A stretch of 64,000 nt of DNA from Hymenobacter sp. BRD128 (GTDB lineage: Bacteria > Bacteroidota > Bacteroidia > Cytophagales > Hymenobacteraceae), in the NCBI RefSeq assembly GCF_013256625.1, contig NZ_CP053908.1, forward strand, positions 1,240,001 through 1,304,000. The letters are read 5' to 3'. The notes under the pieces are model-generated. The model saw only the letters and a program-made list of their open reading frames with translations, made no database searches and was not told the origin of the DNA. Positions 56,909 to 64,000 of the stretch are shown piece by piece. How positions within the stretch are numbered: position 1 is the first letter of the stretch; each line of letters opens with the position of its first letter. Made by a program: the position numbers and the translations under genes.

Positions 56909-58147
56909 CTACTTTTCTTCCGGCACGTATTGCAGGATGCTGAGATTATCCTCGGCCAGCACCTCGTTGGCCAGCTCGCGCAGTTGGCTAGCGGTCACGG
57001 CCTCAATGCGCGCAAAAATCTCGGGCAGCGGCTCCACGCGGCCCAGGTCGAGGGTGCTTTTGCCCAGCAGCTGCATCAGGCCCGAGTTGCTTTCCTCGCT
57101 CATGGCGAGCTGCCCCATGAGCTGGTTTTTGGCTACGTGCAGCTGGCTGGTAGTCAGCTCTTTCTCGCGCAGTAGTTTGAGTTCCTTCTGCACCAGGCCC
57201 AGCGTGCGGGTGAGCTGCTTGGCCTCGGTGCCGAAGTAGATGCCGAACAAGCCGGTATCTGTATAAGGCGAGTACGAGCTGTCGATGGTGTACACGAGGC
57301 CATATTTTTCGCGTACCGCCAGGTTGAGGCGCGAGTTCATGCCGGGGCCGCCCAGGATGTTATTGAGCATGAAAAACGGCACCCGGCGCTCGTCGGTGAG
57401 CGGGTAGGCGGGGCCACCCACTATACAGTGCGCCTGCGAGATGGGACGCGTTTCGGTGCGGTCGTGGCGCACGTAGCCGCTAAACGGTAGCCGCTCGCGC
57501 GGCCCTAGCCGGGCCGGAATAGGCGCCAGAAAACGGTCGGCTAGCCGCTTTACTTCCTTAAACGGCAGGTTGCTGACGGAGCTGAAAATCAGCCGGTCGG
57601 TGCGCACGTTTTCGTTATAGAAGGCGTGAAAATCAGCCGTTTGAAAGCCGCTCACGCTTTCGCGCGTGCCGAGGATATTGACCCCTAGCGGGTGCGCGCC
57701 ATATATCACGGCGTCGAAGTCGTCGATAATGGCATCCTCCGGCGCATCCTGGTACATGCTCATCTCCTCCAGAATCACGCCGCGCTCTTTTTCTACCTCG
57801 CGCTCCGGGAATACCGAGTTGAAGGTCAAGTCGGTAAGCAGCTCAAATGCGCGCTCAAAGTGGGTGCTGAGCAGCGTGGCGTAGAAGCAGATTTTTTCCT
57901 TGGTGGTGTAGGCGTTCAGCTCGCCGCCCACGGTTTCGAGGCGGTTGAGGATGTGAAACGACTTGCGCTTGTGGGTGCCTTTGAAGGCCATGTGCTCCCA
58001 AAAATGGGCTAGCCCCTGCTGGTGCGCCTGCTCATCGCGCGAGCCGATGTCGAGCAAAAAGCCGCAGTGCGCAATCTTGGTGTGCGGCACCTCCTTGTGC
58101 AAGAGGCGGATACCGTTGGGATACTCGAATTGGTGGTAATCAGACAT
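56909..58147 (-). CDS. M16-family zinc peptidase
   Basis: A 412-residue inverzincin peptidase. The inverted zinc motif is HFWEH at 48-52, with the downstream glutamate in the EKERGVILEEMSMYQDAPED stretch (about 125-144). A second, inactive homologous half covers residues about 215-412 and includes GGPGMNSRLNLAVREKYGLVYT and YFGTEAK. It is the single-chain bacterial type, close to the processing-peptidase-beta subgroup and PqqF-like proteins; no signal peptide is visible from ATG 58145-58147. It probably degrades peptides in the cytoplasm. It heads a unit with the SRA-domain gene. Confidence 0.9.
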   Translation of the reverse strand: MSDYHQFEYPNGIRLLHKEVPHTKIAHCGFLLDIGSRDEQAHQQGLAHFWEHMAFKGTHKRKSFHILNRLETVGGELNAYTTKEKICFYATLLSTHFERAFELLTDLTFNSVFPEREVEKERGVILEEMSMYQDAPEDAIIDDFDAVIYGAHPLGVNILGTRESVSGFQTADFHAFYNENVRTDRLIFSSVSNLPFKEVKRLADRFLAPIPARLGPRERLPFSGYVRHDRTETRPISQAHCIVGGPAYPLTDERRVPFFMLNNILGGPGMNSRLNLAVREKYGLVYTIDSSYSPYTDTGLFGIYFGTEAKQLTRTLGLVQKELKLLREKELTTSQLHVAKNQLMGQLAMSEESNSGLMQLLGKSTLDLGRVEPLPEIFARIEAVTASQLRELANEVLAEDNLSILQYVPEEK

Positions 58148-58184
58148 TGATACTATAATCGGCGAAAGCAACAAAGTTCGGGCC

Positions 58185-58249
58185 GTAGCGCGGACTTTTA
58201 GTCCGCGAGTCAGTGCGCCCATTACTCGCGGACTAAAAGTCCGCGCTAC
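58185..58249. repeat. Perfect 26-bp inverted repeat with nested palindromes, overlapping a stop codon
   Basis: Arms at 58185-58210 and 58224-58249 are fully complementary. Each arm is itself a hairpin (GCGGACT-TT-AGTCCGC). The right arm contains the TAG stop of the M1 aminopeptidase at 58246-58248. Confidence 0.8.
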
Positions 58250-60840
58250 TGCACCAGTTTCTCGGCCCGAAACAGGTCGTCGGCCGCTTGCAGCAGCTTG
58301 TTGCGCAGCTGCGGGTTGTAGTTGGGGTGGGCAGCCAAAAACTCGCGCACCGTGCGCGCCGCCGTGGCCGACTGGTAGCTGCCCAGCGTGCTTTGCAGCC
58401 AGCCCGCGGGGAAGAAGATGTCGCCCGTCTGCTGAATTTCTGCCAATAAATCGAGGCTAGCGGGCAGGTATTGCTCCGACGTGGCCTGGCGCAGCGGGTG
58501 GTGCAGGTAGCCGAGGGCGCTCTGCACCCAGGCTTCCTTTTCGCGGTTTTTCTCGTCTTTAAGCGAGGCAAAAAACTGGTCGCGGGTGGCTACGTCGGGC
58601 GAGAGCGCGGGCATCAGGAACTGCAGGCGCTGGCGGCGGTCTACGTTGGTGATGCGGGCTAGCTGCTGGGGCAGAATGGGTTGCGGCGCGGCGTAGTCGC
58701 GCACGGCCAGGGCCAGCGCCAGGCTGGTGTAGTCGTCCTCGGTCAGCTTCACCAGGCCGGGTGCTTTTTGGCTCTGCCAGATTTGGTAGAGGCATTTTTG
58801 GGCGGCTGGCGTGAGCGCAATGCTTTGGTAGGCTTTGAAATACAGCTTTTGCTCGCCGGGGCGCGGCTGCTTTTGCATGGCCTGCCAAATAGCTTTTTCC
58901 ACGGCTGGGGCCAGCGCACTGCGCTCAGTGGGCGTCAGAAACTGCCAGTAGATATGACTAAGCTGGTCGGTGATGAGCTTGATATTGAGGTCGTTGGTTT
59001 CGTGCGCCGTCTGGGCCAGGTAACGGTCGAGCAGCGGGCGCGGGGCCAGCCCCCGGCCGGCCAGCATATTCTCGTAGAGGGCGATGTAGGTGCTGGCGCG
59101 GGCCACCGGGTCGGCGAGGCTGGCCAGGTGGTCGGCGGCCTGCGGGGCCACCGGAAACACGCCGTAGCCCAGGCCCTGCGAGTTGAGCAGCACGTAGCTG
59201 GGCGCCCCTTTGCCGGCCGGCAGCGGCACGGCTACTTCACGCTGGCTCATATTCACGGGCAGCGACAGGGGGCCGCTAGGGTACAGAAGCGTCACTTCAA
59301 ACTGCTGGGGCCAGAGGCGGTCGGAGCCGTCCTCAGCGTGCTGGCGGATAACGAGCTGGCTAGCCGCTGGTTGCAGCTCGTAGTCGAATACCGGGCGGCC
59401 GGGCTGGTTTACCCACACCTGGTTCCAGGCGGCAAGGTCGGCGGGCGTGTGGGCGTCGAGAATGGCGATGAGGTCGGGCCAGGTGGCGTTGCCGTGGGCG
59501 TACTTTTTTAAGTATTCCCGCACGCCTTCCTGGAAAGGCTTTTCACCCATCAACAGCTCCAACTGGCGCATCATAATGGGCGCCTTGTGGTAAATAATAT
59601 TACCGTAGAGCGAGCCGGCTTCCTGCAAATTCTCCAGCGGCTGCCGGATGGGATTGGCCCCGGCAGTGCGGTCCACGGCGTAGGCGGCGGGGTAGTGGTC
59701 GGTGACGAACTTGAGCAGCTGCGCCGGGCCGGCGGCGGCTTCGGGGTTCATCTTATCGGCCATGAAATTGGCGAATACCTCCTTCATCCACACGTCGTTA
59801 AACCACTGCATGGTCACGAGGTCGCCAAACCACATGTGGGCCGTTTCGTGGCCGATGAGGTTTTGGCGGGCCAGCAGCTGGTCCTTGGTCGCGCCTTCAT
59901 CGAGAAACAGGCTGGACGCCTTGTAGTCAATGTTGCCGACGTGCTCCATGCCGCCGTACTGAAAGTCGGGGATGGCCGTAAAATCGAATTTTTGAAATGG
60001 GTAGGGGATGCCCGTGTACTTCTCCAAAAAGGCCAGCGTCTCGCCGTGCAGCCGGAAAATAGCGGGCACGCTGAGGCGGATTTTGGTCGAGTCCGTTTCG
60101 CGGTGCAGAAAGCTCATGGGCCGGCCGTTTACCTGCTGCGCCACGCGCGTAAATTTGCCCGCCGCGAACGAAAACAGGTAGGTGCTAATGGAGTCGGAGG
60201 GAACGTACTGGGTCGTTTTGCTCGAATCGGTGCCCGCCCAGCGCGAGTTGGCGACAGTCTTCCAGCCCGGCGGCACCGTGAGGGCTAGCGCAAATGTGGC
60301 CTTCAAATTGGGTTGGTCGAACACGGGCACCACCGTGCGGGCGCGGTCGGGCACGAGTAGCGTGTAGAGGTAGTCGGCGTTGCGGTTCAGTGATAAATCG
60401 CCGGCATTCAGGCTGATTTTGACCACGTTATCGCCCACTTGCAGCGCGGCGGCGGGCAGTGCCAGATGCTCCTCCTGGTAGTCGATGGCGGCGGGTTGGC
60501 CGTTGATAGCCAGGCTGTGCAGCTGGCTAGCCCGGCCTTTAAAATCGAGCTGCACCGGGGCGCGGTTGTCGCGCAGGCGGAAGGTGATGGTTTCGTCGGC
60601 TCGTACCGGGTCGGCTTTGCTAGCGGGGACGGTCAGACGCAACTCATACGCTACGCGGCTGATGGTCTGCTTGCGAAACTCGGCCAGCTCGCGGCTCACG
60701 CCGGGCACTACAGCTGGCGCAGCCACCGGGGCGGCTAGGGTAGCAGTAGCCGCCCTGGTGGTAGGGTAGGTGGCACGCTGGCAGGCTGCGGCCAGCAGCA
60801 GGCCGCCGAGCGCCCCATATTTACGGTAATTCACGGGCAT
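58246..60840 (-). CDS. M1-family aminopeptidase lipoprotein
   Basis: An 864-residue lipoprotein (lipobox LLLAAACQ, Cys20) of the aminopeptidase N family. The zinc site is HETAH at 331-335 with the third ligand Glu354 in WMKEVFANF. The substrate-recognition motif, normally GAMEN, reads GGMEH here (in FQYGGMEHVGNIDY), a shared variation in a subset of M1 enzymes. N-terminal beta-domain and C-terminal helical domain (about 540-864) are present. It trims N-terminal residues from peptides, probably at the periplasmic face. ATG 60838-60840 starts the signal; a 102-residue upstream reading is antisense to pxpB. An inverted repeat overlaps its stop. Confidence 0.9.
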   Translation of the reverse strand: MPVNYRKYGALGGLLLAAACQRATYPTTRAATATLAAPVAAPAVVPGVSRELAEFRKQTISRVAYELRLTVPASKADPVRADETITFRLRDNRAPVQLDFKGRASQLHSLAINGQPAAIDYQEEHLALPAAALQVGDNVVKISLNAGDLSLNRNADYLYTLLVPDRARTVVPVFDQPNLKATFALALTVPPGWKTVANSRWAGTDSSKTTQYVPSDSISTYLFSFAAGKFTRVAQQVNGRPMSFLHRETDSTKIRLSVPAIFRLHGETLAFLEKYTGIPYPFQKFDFTAIPDFQYGGMEHVGNIDYKASSLFLDEGATKDQLLARQNLIGHETAHMWFGDLVTMQWFNDVWMKEVFANFMADKMNPEAAAGPAQLLKFVTDHYPAAYAVDRTAGANPIRQPLENLQEAGSLYGNIIYHKAPIMMRQLELLMGEKPFQEGVREYLKKYAHGNATWPDLIAILDAHTPADLAAWNQVWVNQPGRPVFDYELQPAASQLVIRQHAEDGSDRLWPQQFEVTLLYPSGPLSLPVNMSQREVAVPLPAGKGAPSYVLLNSQGLGYGVFPVAPQAADHLASLADPVARASTYIALYENMLAGRGLAPRPLLDRYLAQTAHETNDLNIKLITDQLSHIYWQFLTPTERSALAPAVEKAIWQAMQKQPRPGEQKLYFKAYQSIALTPAAQKCLYQIWQSQKAPGLVKLTEDDYTSLALALAVRDYAAPQPILPQQLARITNVDRRQRLQFLMPALSPDVATRDQFFASLKDEKNREKEAWVQSALGYLHHPLRQATSEQYLPASLDLLAEIQQTGDIFFPAGWLQSTLGSYQSATAARTVREFLAAHPNYNPQLRNKLLQAADDLFRAEKLVQ

Positions 60841-60870
60841 AGCAAGCGTGACGAACGACAAACAATTTCC

Positions 60871-60878
60871 CAAAACTA
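60871..60878 (-). promoter_or_regulatory. Putative -7 box for the M1 peptidase gene
   Basis: On the minus strand TAGTTTTG, an exact TAnnTTTG match, 30 bp before the ATG, within a 51-bp gap that also serves pxpB in the other direction. Confidence 0.45.
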
Positions 60879-60891
60879 AGCTGCTCGCCGC

Positions 60892-61617
60892 ATGGCTACT
60901 CCCACGCCACCCCTGCGCCTCTACCCGCTCGGCGATGCGGCCGTGGTGCTGGAGCTGGGGCAGGCTATTGCTCCAGGCACGCACCAGCTCCTGCAGGCGC
61001 TGGCGCGGCTGCTCGACCAGCACCCGCCGCTGGGCCTGCGTGAGTACGTGCCGGCCTTCACCACCCTCACCGTATTTTATGACCCTTGGGTGCTGAGCCA
61101 GGCTAGCCCTGAGCTGCCTTATGCGCAGATGGCGAGCGCATTGCAAAAACTACTGCCCGCTGCCCAGGCCGCCGCGGCTCACTACGCGCCGGGGCCACTA
61201 GTAGAAATTCCGGTGTGCTACGGTGGCGGCTTTGGCCCCGACCTGGCGCTGGTGGCCGGCCACGCGCAGCTAGCGGCCGAAGAGGTTATTGCCCGCCATG
61301 CCCAGCCCGAATACCTGGTGTACATGGTCGGCTTTGCGCCCGGCTTTCCTTACCTCGGCGGGCTCGATGCGCGGCTGACCACCCCGCGCCGTGCCCAGCC
61401 CCGGGCGCTGGTGCCGGCCGGCGCGGTGGGCATCGCGGGCGCGCAAACCGGTGTTTATTCCTTGCCCACGCCGGGCGGCTGGCAGCTTATCGGGCGCACG
61501 CCGCGGCGGCTGTTCGACCCTGGCCGGGCCCAACCGAGCCTGCTGCAGGCCGGCGACCGGCTGCGCTTCGTGCCGATTTCCGAAGCCGAATTTCAGCGCC
61601 TTAGCCATGAGCATTAG
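60892..61617 (+). CDS. pxpB: 5-oxoprolinase subunit B (KipI family)
   Basis: A 241-residue protein of the PxpB/KipI family. Blocks: LRLYPLGDAAVVLELGQ at the start, EIPVCYGGGFGPDLALVA, YLVYMVGFAPGFPYLGGLD near 143-161, PAGAVGIAGAQTGVYSLPTPGGWQ and LIGRTPRRLFDP. PxpA, PxpB and PxpC together hydrolyse 5-oxoproline (pyroglutamate) to glutamate using ATP. The next gene, pxpC, starts 11 bp before this one ends. It is the first gene of the operon and is divergent from the M1 peptidase. Confidence 0.93.
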   Translation: MATPTPPLRLYPLGDAAVVLELGQAIAPGTHQLLQALARLLDQHPPLGLREYVPAFTTLTVFYDPWVLSQASPELPYAQMASALQKLLPAAQAAAAHYAPGPLVEIPVCYGGGFGPDLALVAGHAQLAAEEVIARHAQPEYLVYMVGFAPGFPYLGGLDARLTTPRRAQPRALVPAGAVGIAGAQTGVYSLPTPGGWQLIGRTPRRLFDPGRAQPSLLQAGDRLRFVPISEAEFQRLSHEH

Positions 61618-62610
61618 CGTCATAAAGCCCGGCCTGTTCACCACGGTGCAGGACCTGGGCCGCTTTGGTTACCAAAAAACCGGCCTCGTGGTGAGCGGTG
61701 CGCTTGACGCCTTGGCTCTGCGCACTGCGAATATCCTAGTGGGCAACCCCGAAAACCTGGCCGGCCTCGAATGCACCTTGCGCGGCCCCACGCTCCGCTT
61801 CGAGGCCGACGCCCTGCTAGCCCTCACCGGCGCCCACCTAGCCGTAGCTATCGGCGGCCGGCCTGTGCCGCTGGGCCGGCCGGTGGCGGTGCGGGCGGGC
61901 ACGGTGCTGACTTTTGGCGCGCCCAACACGAGCGGCCGGGCCTGGCTGGCGGTGGCCGGCGGCGTGGCGGTGCCGCCGGTGCTGGGCAGCCGTGCCACCT
62001 ATCTGCGCGCCGGGTTAGGTGGGCTAGCCGGGCGCGCCTTGCAGGCGGGCGACGTGCTGCCGGTGGGCGAGTGGGCGCCTGCTTCGCAGGCGTTGTTCAA
62101 AGGCATACGGCTAGCCGGTGCGGCTGGCTGGGGTGCGGCCGGGTGGCACGTTGATAACTCACCGCTAGCCCGCCCCGGCGCGCCGCTGGTGGTGCGGGCG
62201 CTGCCGGGGCCCGAATATGCGCAATTTACGCCGGCTAGCCAGCGCGCTTTCTGGGAAGAACCATTCGTCGTTACTACCGAGGCCGACCGCATGGGCGCCC
62301 GGCTCAGTGGCCCGGTGCTGGCCCGCCTCACCGCCGCCGAGCTACTATCGAGCGCCGTCGCTTTTGGCACGGTGCAGGTGCCGGCCGGGGGGCAGCCCAT
62401 TGTGCTGCTGGCCGACTGCCAGACCACCGGGGCTACCCGCGGCTAGCCCAGGCTATCTCGGCCGACCTGGGCCGGCTGGCGCAGGCGCTGCCGGGCGCGC
62501 GGCTGCGCTTTCAGCCCGTGGGGCTAGCCGAGGCGCTGGCGCTGTATCTTGCGCAGGAACGGCAGTTGCGGGCCCTGGCGCGCGCCGTGTACCTGAAATA
62601 TCTGTTATGA
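61607..62610 (+). pseudogene. pxpC: 5-oxoprolinase subunit C (KipA family), interrupted by a one-base shift
   Basis: Encodes about 333 residues of the PxpC/KipA family if one base is restored. The first part is intact: SVIKPGLFTTVQDLGRFGYQ, SGALDALALRTANILVGNPE, then [19 protein letters not shown] and [17 protein letters not shown]. As written the frame ends at GATRG and TAG 62444-62446. With five instead of four G in the run near 62427-62430 it continues [20 protein letters not shown], the conserved end of the family, to TGA 62608-62610. That stop overlaps the pxpA start as ATGA. All catalytic-core motifs are before the shift, but the last 55 residues would be lost. It overlaps pxpB by 11 bp. 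Confidence 0.88.
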
Positions 62611-63401
62611 ACCCTCCCGCTACCGTCGATTTAAACTGCGACATGGGCGAAAGCTTCGGCGCCTGGACCCTGGGCCAGGATGCTGAAATTATGCCCTTTA
62701 TCACCTCGGCCAATGTGGCCTGCGGCTTTCACGCCGGCGACCCCGGCGTGATGCGCCAGACCGTGCGCCGGGCGCTAGCCCACGGCGTGGCCATCGGCGC
62801 CCACCCCGGCCTGCCCGACCTGGTGGGCTTCGGCCGCCGCAACCTGGACATCTCGGCCGAGGAAGCGTTTGATATGACGGTGTACCAGCTCGGGGCGCTG
62901 GCGGCCGTGGTGCGCGCCGAAGGCGGGCAATTACACCATCTTAAGCCCCACGGCGCGCTCTACAACATGGCCGCTACCAACGCGGCCCTGGCCGAAAGCA
63001 TTGCCGAAGCCATCTACAAGGTGCAGCCCGAGCTCACGCTCTACGGCCTGGCCGGCTCGGAGCTGACAAAGGCCGGCGAGAAAATCGGCCTTAAAACGGC
63101 CCACGAAGTCTTTGCCGACCGCACTTACCAAAGCAACGGTACCCTCACGCCGCGCCGCCAGCCCGACGCGCTCATTACCAGTGCCGACGCGGCCATTGCC
63201 CAGGTGCTGCGCATGGTGCAGGGCGGCTGGGTGCGCACCCAGCAGGGGCCCGAGGTGGCTATTCGGGCCGATACGGTGTGCCTGCACGGCGACGGCGCCC
63301 ACGCCCTGGAGTTTGCCCGCCAGCTGCGCACGGCCCTGGCCGAGGCCAACGTAACGGTGCAGGCCACCGGCGCACCTGTCCCAGCGCCCAGCCCCCGATG
63401 A
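62607..63401 (+). CDS. pxpA: 5-oxoprolinase subunit A (LamB/YcsF family)
   Basis: A 264-residue protein of the LamB/YcsF family. Hallmarks are [14 protein letters not shown] at the start, [44 protein letters not shown], and [11 protein letters not shown] near the end. It forms the 5-oxoprolinase complex with pxpB and pxpC. The ATG (62607-62609) overlaps the restored pxpC stop, and its own TGA (63399-63401) overlaps the ATG of the transporter gene, so ATGA coupling joins three genes. Length is normal. Confidence 0.94.
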   Translation: MNPPATVDLNCDMGESFGAWTLGQDAEIMPFITSANVACGFHAGDPGVMRQTVRRALAHGVAIGAHPGLPDLVGFGRRNLDISAEEAFDMTVYQLGALAAVVRAEGGQLHHLKPHGALYNMAATNAALAESIAEAIYKVQPELTLYGLAGSELTKAGEKIGLKTAHEVFADRTYQSNGTLTPRRQPDALITSADAAIAQVLRMVQGGWVRTQQGPEVAIRADTVCLHGDGAHALEFARQLRTALAEANVTVQATGAPVPAPSPR

Positions 63402-64000
63402 AGCCAAAGTTTCGCACCTGGGGCGGGGCTAGCCTGGGCGCTGCCTTCCTGATGGCCAACTCGTCCATCGGCCCCGGCTTTTTGACGCAAACCACCGTTT
63501 TTACCCAGCAGCTGCTCACCAGCTTCGGGTTCGTCATTCTGGTGTCGGTGGTGCTCGACGTGGGCGCGCAGCTCAATACCTGGCGCATTCTCACCGTGAG
63601 CGAGTTGCGGGCCCAGGACCTGGCCAATAAGCTGTTGCCGGGGCTAGGGTACTTTCTGGCGGGCATGGTCATTCTGGGCGGCTTCGCCTTCAATATCGGC
63701 AACATTGCGGGCTGCGGGCTGGGGCTGAACGTGCTCACCGGGCTCTCGTTTGAGCAGGGCGCCATCATTAGCTGCGGGGTGGCGCTGCTGCTATTCTGGG
63801 TGCGCGAAGTGGGCAAGATGCTCGACGGCTTCACTAAGATTCTGGGCACGGTTAAGATTTTGCTTACGCTGGGTATTGCCTTCAGCGCCCACCCGCCGCT
63901 GCTGCAGGCCCTGCACCACACGCTGCTGCCGGCCAAGGTGAGCGCGGCGGCCATCGTCACCATCGTGGGTGGCACGGTGGGCGGCTACATCACATTTTCG
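63398..64000 (+). CDS. NRAMP-family divalent-metal-transporter-like protein (3' end outside window)
   Basis: The first 201 residues of an inner-membrane transporter of the NRAMP superfamily. [20 protein letters not shown] carries the TM1 unwound region (GPG), and about five further hydrophobic segments follow (for example [20 protein letters not shown] and [18 protein letters not shown]). The NRAMP metal-binding DPGN is not seen: the equivalent reads SSIGPG, so metal transport is doubtful. In Bacillus the NRAMP-like ycsG sits beside ycsF (pxpA) and kipI/kipA, so a role tied to 5-oxoproline or a related substrate is plausible. ATG 63398 overlaps the pxpA stop. Confidence 0.82.
   Translation, partial: MKPKFRTWGGASLGAAFLMANSSIGPGFLTQTTVFTQQLLTSFGFVILVSVVLDVGAQLNTWRILTVSELRAQDLANKLLPGLGYFLAGMVILGGFAFNIGNIAGCGLGLNVLTGLSFEQGAIISCGVALLLFWVREVGKMLDGFTKILGTVKILLTLGIAFSAHPPLLQALHHTLLPAKVSAAAIVTIVGGTVGGYITFS

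Overview
The window looks like about 64 kb of chromosome from a high-GC Bacteroidota of the Cytophagales, most likely Hymenobacter or a close relative. This is a judgement from the sequence alone. The support is the roughly 60-65% GC, Bacteroidota-type promoter boxes (TAnnTTTG), many Bacteroidota-restricted families (DUF5916, DUF5723, DUF6624, DUF6702, paired DUF4097), an S16 with a long C-terminal tail, and a very high density of the hexamer GCTAGC. I see no phage, insertion sequence, CRISPR array, rRNA or tRNA. The content is housekeeping genes, secreted enzymes and envelope proteins.

Layout. 1-4.3 kb: the tail of an unknown gene, a thioredoxin-like exported protein, a phosphopantetheinyl transferase, a WD40 propeller, a DivIVA-domain protein and folB. 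4.3-7.2 kb: a BlaI-type repressor with three operator dyads in front of it, an M56 (BlaR1-like) membrane protease, and a charged repeat protein that may be the protease's own C-terminus. 7.3-10.8 kb: an ECF sigma factor, a zinc-finger/HEAT membrane anti-sigma candidate and two DUF4097 proteins. 10.8-25.9 kb: secreted and outer-membrane proteins (DUF5916, subtilase, DUF5723, lipoprotein FKBP, L,D-transpeptidase), a pectate lyase, a MOSC protein and meaB. 25.9-29.8 kb: rseP (broken), dxr and an SDR. 29.9-38.3 kb: two divergent GH3 enzymes, an aminotransferase, and a pectinesterase/acetylesterase operon. 38.3-41 kb: the rpsP-rimM-trmD-rplS region. 41.2-45.1 kb: a Tat-exported amine oxidase, a Tat-exported aminotransferase and a Hedgehog-like Hint protein. 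45.2-60.8 kb: desaturase, RluA, panB, LysM lytic transglycosylase, TonB-type receptor, O-methyltransferase, solitary SRA-domain protein, M16 and M1 peptidases. 60.9-64 kb: the 5-oxoprolinase operon pxpB-pxpC-pxpA with an NRAMP-like transporter that runs off the end.

How the genes work together. Pectate lyase, pectin methylesterase and a rhamnogalacturonan-acetylesterase-type enzyme form a pectin-attack set. Although 21 kb apart and on opposite strands, the lyase and esterase units carry the same 28-bp element (26 of 28 identical) at the same distance from their start codons, so they are probably co-regulated. The oxoprolinase genes overlap by ATGA junctions and would act as one enzyme.

Main cautions. 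Four genes (M56, pectate lyase, rseP, pxpC) each read through into their expected C-termini if one base is added to a G or C run. All four lack one base, which points to consensus sequence errors or slippage rather than four unrelated gene losses. Many intergenic regions carry long inverted repeats of several recurring families, some acting as bidirectional terminators.
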